Below, one piece after another: positions 8,735 to 15,870 of a stretch of DNA of 64,000 bases (position 1 is the stretch's first letter; each line of letters begins with the position of its first letter). The DNA comes from Tardiphaga sp051811025 (GTDB lineage: Bacteria; Pseudomonadota; Alphaproteobacteria; Rhizobiales; Xanthobacteraceae). The stretch lies in assembly GCF_051811025.1 (NCBI RefSeq), contig NZ_JBPWQE010000001.1, positions 4,216,001 through 4,280,000 of the forward strand, written 5' to 3'. The notes beneath the pieces are model-generated. The model saw only the letters and a program-made list of their open reading frames with translations. It was not told the origin of the DNA and searched no databases. The translations under genes and the position numbers were made by a program.

Positions 8735-9069
8735 ACGTCATCGATATTCATCCAGCGGCGGAGCACAGCGCTCCGTTTGAACTATACGCACTAAATCGAT
8801 TAGCTGACTGTAGCGGCTGTTACTGCTTAACGAACGCAGCCGGAGACATTCTATATGCAGGGCAGGCTATATCGGTTCAACAACGCCTCATTCAACATTT
8901 CAATAGTGCGAAAAAGGAAGCATTGACGAATTACGGGCGAGTGTCGCGGGCTTGGTGGCGAGCTGAACCTACCGTCTCTCTTAATGCGCTAGAGCGAGGT
9001 TGGCTGGAATCAATCCGTTTGAGAGATGGAAGCTTGCCACCTCTCAACCGCGCGGGTGGACCGATCTAA
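8731..9069 (+). CDS. GIY-YIG domain protein
   Basis: Protein of 112 residues that is almost only a GIY-YIG domain. The two half-motifs are GCYCLTN and LYAGQA, followed by the catalytic-type arginine in VQQRLIQHF, the metal-binding glutamate in LERGWLES and an asparagine in PPLNRAGG. The residues needed for a nuclease are therefore present. It starts with a GTG overlapping the TGA of the DGQHR gene. GIY-YIG restriction enzymes such as Eco29kI work with C5-methyltransferases, so this protein is a second candidate for the cutting partner of the methyltransferase at 6212. A repair nuclease is the alternative. Confidence 0.75.
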   Translation: MNVIDIHPAAEHSAPFELYALNRLADCSGCYCLTNAAGDILYAGQAISVQQRLIQHFNSAKKEALTNYGRVSRAWWRAEPTVSLNALERGWLESIRLRDGSLPPLNRAGGPI

Positions 9070-9092
9070 CCGGTGCGTTCAGCTATGCAAAA

Positions 9093-9111
9093 TGGAATCC
9101 CTTCGATTCCA
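9093..9111. promoter_or_regulatory. short palindrome upstream of serine recombinase
   Basis: A TGGAATC...GATTCCA inverted repeat with a 5-base loop lies about 70 bp before the recombinase start. No T-run follows, so it is not a clear terminator. It could be part of a recombinase binding site or an operator. Weak evidence. Confidence 0.3.
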
Positions 9112-9180
9112 AAGTGTACGTTGTGTCAATCCTAAACGGACGTATAGATTTTACACAGAACGCCTTTGGAGGCTCCCGCT

Positions 9181-9852
9181 GTGTCCGACCGTCCCGTTAT
9201 CACCTACGTCCGCGTCTCCACTTCTCAGCAAGGGCGCTCCGGTCTGGGCATTGAGGCTCAGCGGCAAACCCTTGCTCACTTTGCGCACTCCGAGGGTCTC
9301 ACGGTGGCCCGGGAGTTCGTCGAGGTGGAGACTGGCAAAGGATCGGACGCGCTGGACCGCCGCCCGCAACTCAAAGCCGCCCTAGCTGCCGCTAAGAAGC
9401 TCAGGTGTCACGTGGCCGTGGCGAAGCTGGACCGTTTGAGCCGCGACGTTCACTTCGTAAGCGGCCTTATGGCCCACAAGGTGCCTTTCCTGGTCGCAGA
9501 GCTTGGCCCCGACGTGGACCCTTTCGTGCTTCACCTCTATGCCGCCCTCGCGGAAAAAGAACGTGCCCTCATCTCAACACGCACCCGGCAAGCCCTTGCT
9601 GCCGCTAAAGCCCGGGGTGTGACCTTGGGTAACCCAAAGCTCCACGTAGCCCGCAAGAGTGCCGTGGAAGCCGTCAACAGCGAGGCAGATAGATTTGCGG
9701 CCAACGTGATCCCTATCATCCGAGAAGCACAGAAGGCGGGAGCGGCAACGCTTAGGGACATCGCAGCAGCTCTCAACGCCCGTGGCGTCGCAACGGCTCG
9801 TGGCGGCCAATGGCACGCGAAGTCGGTGAGCAACGTACTTGAGCGGGCCTAG
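9181..9852 (+). CDS. serine recombinase (resolvase/invertase family)
   Basis: Protein of 223 residues. The resolvase catalytic domain starts with VITYVRVSTSQQGRSGLGIEAQ, holding the nucleophilic serine in RVSTSQQG. It continues with VAKLDRLSRD and EKERALISTRTRQAL, the conserved arginines of the active site and the E-helix. A Hin-type helix-turn-helix follows at the C-terminus (TLRDIAAALNARGV...WHAKSVSNVL). I chose the GTG at 9181, seven bases after GGAGGC, over the TTG at 9166. It sits at the left of a set of small genes separated by a repeated element; whether it acts on those repeats is unknown. Confidence 0.88.
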   Translation: MSDRPVITYVRVSTSQQGRSGLGIEAQRQTLAHFAHSEGLTVAREFVEVETGKGSDALDRRPQLKAALAAAKKLRCHVAVAKLDRLSRDVHFVSGLMAHKVPFLVAELGPDVDPFVLHLYAALAEKERALISTRTRQALAAAKARGVTLGNPKLHVARKSAVEAVNSEADRFAANVIPIIREAQKAGAATLRDIAAALNARGVATARGGQWHAKSVSNVLERA

Positions 9853-9863
9853 GGGGGGCTACG

Positions 9864-9986
9864 ATGCTGACAATCACGGGCGGACTGATCGGTGGCGTAG
9901 CGGTCATCGCGGTGGCACTTGAGGCAACCGGCGTAGCCATTGTGCTTGGCGGAATTGCCTTTTGGCTGGTGTCGCACGGCAGCTAG
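9864..9986 (+). CDS. 40-residue hydrophobic protein
   Basis: A small frame 11 bases after the recombinase stop, with AGGGGGG as ribosome-binding site. The product is nearly all Gly, Ala, Val, Ile and Leu and would form one long membrane segment, ending in HGS. The first copy of the 105-bp repeat begins 18 bases after its stop, as it does after other genes of this stretch. It could be a membrane toxin or a holin-like peptide, but nothing specific supports that. Confidence 0.45.
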   Translation: MLTITGGLIGGVAVIAVALEATGVAIVLGGIAFWLVSHGS

Positions 9987-10004
9987 GCCATGCCAATTTA
10001 GTTT

Positions 10005-10110
10005 GGGTCCCATATCGGCCCATGGGACCCTTTTTGGATCGCATCGGCGACCCGACTTCAAAGAACTCGGAGTAAAGCCGCAGCCGCCGCCCGGGTGACA
10101 ACTGCACCGC
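10005..10110. repeat. 105-bp dispersed repeat, copy A, with terminator hairpin
   Basis: It begins with a hairpin of GGGTCCCAT and ATGGGACCC followed by TTTTT, a good Rho-independent terminator for plus-strand genes. A variable 35-bp stretch follows, then a core (about 38 bp, beginning GGAGTAAAGCCGCAGCCGCC) identical or nearly so in copies B (11275-11380) and C (12451-12556). It follows the 40-residue gene directly. The conservation beyond the hairpin shows it is more than a terminator. Confidence 0.85.
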
Positions 10111-10228
10111 GTTGCGGAGAACCCCTTGGGCCTATCTTGAACCTTTGAGTAATTTTCTGTTCCATGCTCAAAAGATTGGCGATTACGCAACTACTTGCAC
10201 GGGCGGCAAGTTTTAGAGGAAGGCGCAT

Positions 10229-10993
10229 ATGCTGAATATCCGCGCTCTTTTTTGTCTCGGGTTACTCTGGTGTTCGGCATTGTCGGCCGCAGAAATTGAC
10301 TATTCTAAGATTGACTACAGTCAATATGCCCGGCCTGAAAGGCTTCGCCTCGCGAAGTGCTTCGGAGACATGCTCGAAGTTGTTGAGCGACACCGGTTGC
10401 GGACCGAGTTACTCTATTTTCTTGAAGCAGGTTGCTCCGCTGAAATGCGGGCGGTGGAAAATGCGCTTTCTAAAAATCCACCTCCGGGCCTTGAAGGTCT
10501 TGACGGGCGAATTTTGGCGCCTTCCTTCATCGGACCAATGGAGCAAAGGGCCGAAGAGCGCTACGCAAGCAAAAAAGTATCATTCTGCAGCGGCGAGACA
10601 TGCGTACTAGAAAGATATCGGGAATGCGCCGCCGTCGAAGCTCAGAGTACGTTGAGGAAACGTCTTAAGCCCGCTGATTTTGAGGCCTCGGCCAGGAAGC
10701 AATGCGGCTCTAAAGAAGCAATTGCACGCGCCGCTCTAGTGAGTGATTTCACTGCCGCGCAACAACTTCAACAAAGCATAGAGTTATCATCTAAGACACG
10801 CGAGTTGATTGAACGAGTTATTGCCCAGCTGCGACAGCAAGCGGTCGCGGATTATGCAGAAGCGCTTACAAAAATTGATCCAGCTAGAAAGTCTTGCAAA
10901 ATACCAGTGCAAATGTGCGGCAATTCTGAGTGCTTTTCGTTAGACGATGTGTCACCCGCGCAACGAGAATATGAATGCGCAGTTCAACGATGA
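10229..10993 (+). CDS. secreted cysteine-containing hypothetical protein
   Basis: Protein of 254 residues with a clear signal peptide (MLNIRALFCLGLLWCSALSAAE; cleavage after about residue 20-21). The mature part contains a KIDYSQYARPERL start, several cysteines (for example FCSGETCVLERYRECA and CKIPVQMCGNSECF) that could form disulfides, and long helical stretches. A strong AGAGGAAGG ribosome-binding site precedes the ATG. Likely periplasmic. I do not recognise the family. It is one of the cargo genes lying between copies A and B of the repeat. Confidence 0.65.
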   Translation: MLNIRALFCLGLLWCSALSAAEIDYSKIDYSQYARPERLRLAKCFGDMLEVVERHRLRTELLYFLEAGCSAEMRAVENALSKNPPPGLEGLDGRILAPSFIGPMEQRAEERYASKKVSFCSGETCVLERYRECAAVEAQSTLRKRLKPADFEASARKQCGSKEAIARAALVSDFTAAQQLQQSIELSSKTRELIERVIAQLRQQAVADYAEALTKIDPARKSCKIPVQMCGNSECFSLDDVSPAQREYECAVQR

Positions 10994-11014
10994 AACACCC
11001 ATAACTCGCCATTG

Positions 11015-11203
11015 CTAATTCTTCCCTGCGCTATCAAGGGTGGCTCGAATATCTCGCAAGATTTGCAAGAGGGGCACCCCGAACAGCTCGGAGGTCATCC
11101 ACACTGTGTCTGGGAACGTAGGCTTTGCATCGTTCATCCAGTCTAGACGCTCATTGATAATCAACCACATGATGGCTTCGCCGTAGTCTGGTTTCCGTGA
11201 CAT
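11015..11203 (-). CDS. hypothetical 62-residue protein
   Basis: Minus-strand frame open from 11377, but the upstream part translates repeat copy B, so I place the start at the ATG at 11203. The product (SRKPDYGEAIMWLIINERLDWM... LLQILRDIRATLDSA) has amphipathic helical character and looks like a real small protein. It is convergent with the secreted-protein gene (21-base gap). If real, its promoter would lie in or next to repeat copy B. No function can be suggested. Confidence 0.5.
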   Translation of the reverse strand: MSRKPDYGEAIMWLIINERLDWMNDAKPTFPDTVWMTSELFGVPLLQILRDIRATLDSAGKN

Positions 11204-11274
11204 CACATAAACCCTTCGGCGTGCACGCTTCCACGCGGAAACCGTTATAATCTTCGGGTCAATCGCGACTATTT

Positions 11275-11380
11275 TGGGTCCCATATGGGTCCATGGGGCC
11301 CTTTTGGTCTCAGTTGGCCACCCTGCTTCAAAAACTTCGGAGTAAAGCCGCAGCCGCCGCCCGGGTGATAGCTGCACTGC
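11275..11380. repeat. 105-bp dispersed repeat, copy B, with terminator hairpin
   Basis: Second copy. The hairpin arms are GGGTCCCAT and ATGGGGCCC; the single A-to-G change against copy A still pairs as a U-G wobble, so the RNA structure is kept. TTTT follows. The core around GGAGTAAAGCCGCAGCCGCC matches copy A. It begins 1270 bp after copy A and lies between the minus-strand small gene and the next signal-peptide gene. Confidence 0.85.
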
Positions 11381-11446
11381 GCACTGTGGATCTTGAGGTA
11401 TGCAGAAGAATCATTCTTCTCCTGTACGTAAACCTTGGAGATTCGC

Positions 11447-12388
11447 GTGAAGTCCTACTCACTAGCAGCCGTGCTGATTTGCGCTGTGCTGTCGTTCCCC
11501 GCGACCGCTCAATATGTGGCGCCTTCTGTACCTACTGGCCGTGCAAAGATTTGCATCACAACAGACGCCCGATTGCGTTCCGGCCAAAAGCTAATCTTGC
11601 CGCCGATGACTGCATTTTCGGATGCGGGGGTATCCGCCAACGACCTGCGCAAACCTTGGTCTCTAAGCGACACGGAAGCGAAAGCAACGGACGCTTCGTT
11701 CGTCACAAGCGAGGAGGTATCCTTCAGCAAAGAGCGCCCGTGCTCCGAAGCATCAGTGCGAATGCTCATCGGTCCCTTGTCAAAGGTCAAGGAGGCCAAG
11801 GCCGCCGACCGGCACATCTGGCACATGGATGACGTTCTTGATTACACTCTAGTCAAGGTACGTCCGCCGATTGAGCTAGGCGAACTCATCGACAACATAT
11901 GGGTTCGTGCTGTCCTAGTGTCTGACGCCGCCCATCCTTACGAGAGGCCTGCACGCTCCTTGAGTGATGCGGATCGGATGGCACGATGCCTAAAGGTTGC
12001 TAACGGTGTCATCTCGGTTGTAGGCGGCACCATCAAGCGTCAGACCAACTCAGTAGTGATGATCACGCACGCTGCGGCCAGCGAGATGTCAATCGGGTGT
12101 TCATTGCGCGACCCCGACTTGTTTGTTTCTTGGGATGGCGCGCTTCCGACCAAGCCCACGTTGGCGCTGGTGGTTGAGGCGAGCCAGTATGTGACGGGTG
12201 CGTCCCCCGAGAACCTTAAGGACGGCACTGTGAAATGCATACGGGAGGCTCTGAAGCCAAGCTCCCAGGAAACCGCAGCAGTCCACCTGACCGGATCAAA
12301 ATTTGAATGTCAGGCGTTTCAACGAGACGGCGGCGGCGGTTCGATAACGATTTTGCGTAGATTTGGCGATTACCCAAATCGCGATTGA
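11447..12388 (+). CDS. secreted hypothetical protein
   Basis: Protein of 313 residues from a GTG at 11447 (GGAG six bases upstream). A signal peptide is clear (VKSYSLAAVLICAVLSFPATAQ). The mature part has cysteines in ARCLKVAN, IGCSLRD, VKCIREAL and FECQAF and the motif SVRMLIGPL. I do not recognise it. It is an envelope or periplasmic cargo protein lying between repeat copies B and C. With the gene at 10229 it makes two unrelated exported proteins in the same modular array. Confidence 0.65.
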   Translation: MKSYSLAAVLICAVLSFPATAQYVAPSVPTGRAKICITTDARLRSGQKLILPPMTAFSDAGVSANDLRKPWSLSDTEAKATDASFVTSEEVSFSKERPCSEASVRMLIGPLSKVKEAKAADRHIWHMDDVLDYTLVKVRPPIELGELIDNIWVRAVLVSDAAHPYERPARSLSDADRMARCLKVANGVISVVGGTIKRQTNSVVMITHAAASEMSIGCSLRDPDLFVSWDGALPTKPTLALVVEASQYVTGASPENLKDGTVKCIREALKPSSQETAAVHLTGSKFECQAFQRDGGGGSITILRRFGDYPNRD

Positions 12389-12450
12389 ACACGGCATTCC
12401 GCCAGCGTGTCAGGAGTGAGAGAAAGTCACTGGCACTTGCGGGTTTTCTT

Positions 12451-12556
12451 GGGTCCCATATCGCCCCACGGGACCCTTTTGGCCTCACGTCGGCATCCCA
12501 ACTTCAAAGCATTGGGAGTAAAGCCGCAGCCGCCGCCCGGGCGACAACTGCACTGG
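12451..12556. repeat. 105-bp dispersed repeat, copy C, with terminator hairpin
   Basis: Third copy, 1176 bp after copy B and 62 bp after the stop of the secreted-protein gene. The hairpin is GGGTCCC and GGGACCC followed by TTTT; the conserved core GGAGTAAAGCCGCAGCCGCC follows. The remaining sequence up to 12711 holds no gene that I can support. Confidence 0.85.
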
Positions 12557-12711
12557 GCGCTGGCCCACCTTTGGGGAAGCAGAAAACGTCCTGCTCACGT
12601 ACAAGTGCTGACGCATCAAATACTTACCGACCAAACACCCTGACCTATAGAGGAAGAGGGGGCGCCTTCGTAACTCCCACCCACCACGGACTATCAACCA
12701 GCAACGGAAAC

Positions 12712-13323
12712 ATGAACCCACGACCATCACCGAAGACCCTGCCACCAGACTTCAACGATATCCGCCGCTATCTCAGCTCCATCGACCAACGACAAAACTT
12801 AGGCCGCTTCATCAAGGCCAAGTGGACCCCCGCCGAACTCGCAGAGTGCGCGCGTGATATCTACCTAGCCCCAGGCAGAACCTATCCAACCAAGGTCTCC
12901 TATCAGCTCGCTATGACCTTCGGCCCCACGACCCCTCACGCAAAGGCCCTCCTCGCCATCCTGCGAGCCCCCGGCTTCAAGATGCCTCCATTCAACCGCC
13001 CTGTGCCCAAGCGCTACGAGTGGGACGACATTGACAACCCAGACCACACACCAGAGATACGAAGCGACGTGGACGTCATCGCGCGGCTCTATCGTGATCG
13101 GCAATCGGATCGCCTTGAGATGCCCCGGGCTGCTCGTGATGAGCCTGTGCCCAAATGGCTATGGCGGCGTGCCTATCGCCTTCGTAATCGCTACCACTCG
13201 CTAGAGGACACCTTGGACATCCAAGGCCTCCGTGAGCCCGAGCCACCTGACGAAGAGCTATCTGTCCCGACGTTGCCAACCGACGCTCAAAGCACAATGC
13301 AGGCAGGCCTAGTCACCGAATAA
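12712..13323 (+). CDS. hypothetical protein
   Basis: A 203-residue frame from the ATG at 12712; the open frame upstream to 12385 translates repeat copy C and is not counted. The product is rich in proline and charged residues, with no signal peptide or membrane segment (NDIRRYLSSIDQRQNLGRFIKAKWTPAELAECARDIY at the front; VPKWLWRRAYRLRNRYHSLEDTLD near the end). It may be a DNA-associated protein of the element, but no motif proves this. The ribosome-binding site is weak. Confidence 0.5.
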   Translation: MNPRPSPKTLPPDFNDIRRYLSSIDQRQNLGRFIKAKWTPAELAECARDIYLAPGRTYPTKVSYQLAMTFGPTTPHAKALLAILRAPGFKMPPFNRPVPKRYEWDDIDNPDHTPEIRSDVDVIARLYRDRQSDRLEMPRAARDEPVPKWLWRRAYRLRNRYHSLEDTLDIQGLREPEPPDEELSVPTLPTDAQSTMQAGLVTE

Positions 13324-13477
13324 GAGAAAACGGCGCTGAAGCACGTCCCTCGATGGACACCAAAGCTTCCGCAGTAAAGCGCTAGGCGGCTTGATCCGCC
13401 CATTTCGCTCTCTCGCCCCACCTCCGACTTCCAACTAAAGAAACCGTTCTTATGACAGGCGCAGACAGGTTCACACC

Positions 13478-13897
13478 GTGAATTTTACACGCTGGATAGA
13501 AGACTACTACACCGAATACTGGCACTCGTTAGGAGGCCCTTCCCTAGCACCTTACGTAGATTCACGCTTCGGCGGATTCTTAGGACTGTCCTTTGCGTTG
13601 CTCTACGCCGGGCTCTTAGTCCGAGGATTTGTCACAGATCGTCGCAGTTGGTTGGCCGCGTGGCATCAGTTCTGGCTGCCCGGCTTTTACGTTGCGTGGT
13701 TGTTCCGATATGTGAGCGGCTTTGTGTCGGCATGCAGGAAAGCCTACATGATTTTACGACCACGCCCTCAATTCCGCCCCGCAGGTACCATGCCTGCTGT
13801 TCTCATGGTCCACGGTCAGCCTGTGTTTCTAACTGGGCTTCCAGCGGCGCTGAAGAGGGCGTCTGCTTGTACAACAGGCGGCCACCAGAATGGATAG
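13478..13897 (+). CDS. small membrane protein, hypothetical
   Basis: Protein of 139 residues. Hydrophobic segments are at about 34-50 (GFLGLSFALLYAGLLVRGF) and about 65-82 (FWLPGFYVAWLFRYVSGFVSA), with a basic stretch after the second. The GTG at 13478 is the start. The tail is low in recognisable features. It lies alone between the hypothetical gene at 12712 and a winged-helix regulator. Function unknown. Confidence 0.5.
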   Translation: MNFTRWIEDYYTEYWHSLGGPSLAPYVDSRFGGFLGLSFALLYAGLLVRGFVTDRRSWLAAWHQFWLPGFYVAWLFRYVSGFVSACRKAYMILRPRPQFRPAGTMPAVLMVHGQPVFLTGLPAALKRASACTTGGHQNG

Positions 13898-14007
13898 GAC
13901 CCGAACAGACTTCTAAATTCTGTTGAAGATATCTGCCAATTGGCGCGCTTAGGGCCGCCTCGAAGTATAGCTGTGCTTCTGTTCCTCGTTCAGCATGAGG
14001 AGGAATT

Positions 14008-14496
14008 ATGGAAGACGCACCCGAGCAACGAGAGCACCTCGGACCTGTAACACCGGAGATGCGCTCCTACGTACTAGCGCTGAAAGCAACCTTGGCGCCT
14101 TGGGTTTCCTGTCATCCGACATCCCCGATACAGCTGGTCAGGACATTTGTACAAATTAGCCTCTCCGAGGGCTGCACTGTTGGGGAGCTGGCCGCTAAGT
14201 GCGACACTGATCCCGGCGTTATGTCCCGCCATGTAAGCTTGCTGGGCCTCAAAGGCAGGCTTGGTACAAACGGGCTAGGGTTCGTCGCGCTTTCCCAGAG
14301 AGTGCACGGTGATCGCCGGGAGCGCAGAGTGGTGCTTACGGATCGGGGAGCGGCGATGGCTCGCGAAATGGCTGACACGTTGCGTCTATTCCATCCCCTT
14401 CGGAAGCGGCACAGGGGGCGACGTAAGAGCGTTCAGAGGCCTAGCGATTCACTGGTCGCCAGCCACGTTGGCCACATGCAACACGGAAGGTCTTAG
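14008..14496 (+). CDS. MarR-like winged-helix regulator (copy 1)
   Basis: Protein of 162 residues. A winged helix is visible at about 50-125: IQLVRTFVQISLSEGCTVGELAAKCDTDPGVMSRHVSLLG is the helix-turn-helix, and GDRRERRVVLTDRGAAMAREM is the wing and following helix. A GAGGAGG ribosome-binding site precedes the ATG. It is clearly related to the gene at 15484, with the same GDRR...LT.KG wing. The stop codon overlaps the end of an IS remnant, so the last residues may come from insertion DNA. Regulates genes of the element, by inference. Confidence 0.65.
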   Translation: MEDAPEQREHLGPVTPEMRSYVLALKATLAPWVSCHPTSPIQLVRTFVQISLSEGCTVGELAAKCDTDPGVMSRHVSLLGLKGRLGTNGLGFVALSQRVHGDRRERRVVLTDRGAAMAREMADTLRLFHPLRKRHRGRRKSVQRPSDSLVASHVGHMQHGRS

Positions 14497-14761
14497 GCCG
14501 TAGACTCATAAGCACGGAGCCATAGGCGCATTGAGGCGAGCTGGACCATGGCAAGGAAGTTTGCGGCCAGCTTGTCATAGCGGGTGGCGACACGGCGGAA
14601 GTGCTTGAGCTTCGAGAAGAACCGCTCGATCAGGTTGACCGCAGCACGAAGATGCCATTCAGCACACGGCGATCATCGACGCGCGGCACGCCTCGCGGCT
14701 TGTTGGGCAGCAGCGGTTCGATCACGCGCCACTCGAAGTCGGTCAGATCATATCGGCTCAT
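14493..14761 (-). pseudogene. IS5-family transposase remnant
   Basis: On the minus strand the N-terminus of an IS5-type transposase is readable (MSRYDLTDFEWRVIEPLLP, then VLNGIFVLRS). The sequence then jumps, in another frame, to the typical C-terminus (NLIERFFSKLKHFRRVATRYD, then AANFLAMVQLASMRLWLRAYE). The central part with the catalytic DDE residues is missing. It is therefore an internally deleted, dead insertion sequence inside the integrative element, between the two MarR-like genes. Confidence 0.8.
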
Positions 14762-14819
14762 GCCGATGCTGAATCAGAACCCGTCGCGATATGAAAGCCG
14801 CCAGTCGTCAGATGGGCGA

Positions 14820-15077
14820 TTATGCTGGGCGATCGGTCGCATCGAGCTCTTTTGCCGGAACAAACTCGGTCACAAATCCTCCCTGCCACCCGGTCACTCC
14901 GAGTGTGACAGGATAGATATTGAACCCGTCGGGAAAGTCTCGAAATCCTGGTTGATCGCGCAAACGAGCTATTGCTTCCGCCGCATCGGCATTGGTCGGG
15001 TAGATACCAATGTGCAGCTCTGTATCCTCACGATCCGGATACTCGCGCTCGAACCAAAGATCATAAACGACCGTCAT
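14820..15077 (-). CDS. small protein, DUF7336-like
   Basis: Protein of 85 residues. The pattern VVYDLWFEREYPDREDTELHIGIYPTNADAAEAIARL, then PGFRDFPDGFNIYPV, then WQGGFVTEF is one I know from small conserved proteins of rhizobia and other proteobacteria (Y.LW...E...D.K.IGIY.....A..AI..L...PGF...P.GF.I......W.EGF). No biochemical role is known to me. It lies just upstream of the IS remnant and points the same way. Confidence 0.6.
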   Translation of the reverse strand: MTVVYDLWFEREYPDREDTELHIGIYPTNADAAEAIARLRDQPGFRDFPDGFNIYPVTLGVTGWQGGFVTEFVPAKELDATDRPA

Positions 15078-15453
15078 GGCACCTATCTATCCTAGGCCCT
15101 CGCTAACGGCAACGATAACGGCGCCGACCAGCACGCCTAGCCGCCATCCCTGTTTATGGGTTCACAGCCTAGGAATCCCGCTGCGCTCAAATGAATCTGC
15201 AAGCTCCTCTGGGGCGCTCAAAGGTTGCACGCAGAGGTCACTCGGGCCGTTATCGCAGCTCTAGACGGGACAACGCCAACAGCGGCTACGCGGCTCACTA
15301 GTCCGCTATAGACGCCAATATTCTTGTGAAAGATGCTGACCGATTGTGTTGCATTGGGTCTAACCGCCGTTCCACGTGTTTCACTGAGGTTCTTTATTGC
15401 CCTTGGAGAACCACGTGGACCGCTCAGCAAGAACTTCGTCACTATCCCCACAA
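15078..15453. other. gene-poor stretch upstream of second regulator
   Basis: I see no gene here that I can support. A 77-codon minus frame (15218-15451) has no family features. The right end carries a hairpin described separately at 15454-15479. Confidence 0.35.
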
Positions 15454-15479
15454 GACCGCACGGCCTGCGGTCGGGTTTT
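15454..15479 (+). terminator. terminator-like hairpin directly before a regulator start
   Basis: GACCGCA and TGCGGTC pair around a 5-base loop and are followed by GGGTTTT. The hairpin ends five bases before the ATG at 15484. It may terminate upstream transcription, or act as an attenuator or start-occluding structure for the regulator gene. Confidence 0.4.
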
Positions 15480-15483
15480 CTAC

Positions 15484-15870
15484 ATGTTGGAGGTTCTTAC
15501 AGAACTCCACCCGACGATGACCGCGCTCCTCGCAAAGGTATTTCTTCGGATAGCAATTGAAGATGGTCTTACGGGTACCGATATCGCCGCTCGGACACAC
15601 GTGAACCCGTCCGTGACGACACGCCACCTAAAGGCCTTAGGGGCTCACGGGGGCGGTCTTGGCTTGGTTCGGTTCGTTCAAGGACCTCTTGGTGATCGTC
15701 GCCAAAAGCACGTCGCGCTAACACCGAAAGGAAGGGAAGTGATCAGGGACATGTTTCAGGCGTTCAAAATGGGCGCTCGGGCTCGTGGGGAACGTATGGC
15801 TAGAGCCATGCAAGCCGAAAGAGCCAAGGACGGCTTGGGCGTCCCCGCGAAAACCGCTGGTCCCTCGTGA
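15484..15870 (+). CDS. MarR-like winged-helix regulator (copy 2)
   Basis: A 128-residue protein from the ATG at 15484. The winged helix reads LLAKVFLRIAIEDGLTGTDIAARTHVNPSVTTRHLKALG followed by the wing GDRRQKHVALTPKGREVIRDM. It is a paralogue of 14008-14496: same order, same spacing and the same GDRR wing. A frame extends upstream to 15397, but that part translates the hairpin at 15454-15479, so I prefer the internal start. The tail is basic and Ala-rich. Possibly controls replication or transfer functions of the element. Confidence 0.65.
   Translation: MLEVLTELHPTMTALLAKVFLRIAIEDGLTGTDIAARTHVNPSVTTRHLKALGAHGGGLGLVRFVQGPLGDRRQKHVALTPKGREVIRDMFQAFKMGARARGERMARAMQAERAKDGLGVPAKTAGPS

Noticed and set aside
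9849..10190. Minus-strand frames running through the repeat copies (shared QLSPGRRLRLYS peptide)
   Set aside because: The shared peptide is only the translation of the conserved repeat core; the frames continue into unrelated sequence.
10005..12556. Integron attC sites
   Set aside because: The repeats follow genes in the way attC sites do, but I see no RYYYAAC/GTTRRRY core pair and no integron integrase nearby.
13355..13400. Possible fourth copy of the 105-bp repeat
   Set aside because: Only AGTAAAGC and a GGCGG/CCGCC stem match in kind; the core is not present.
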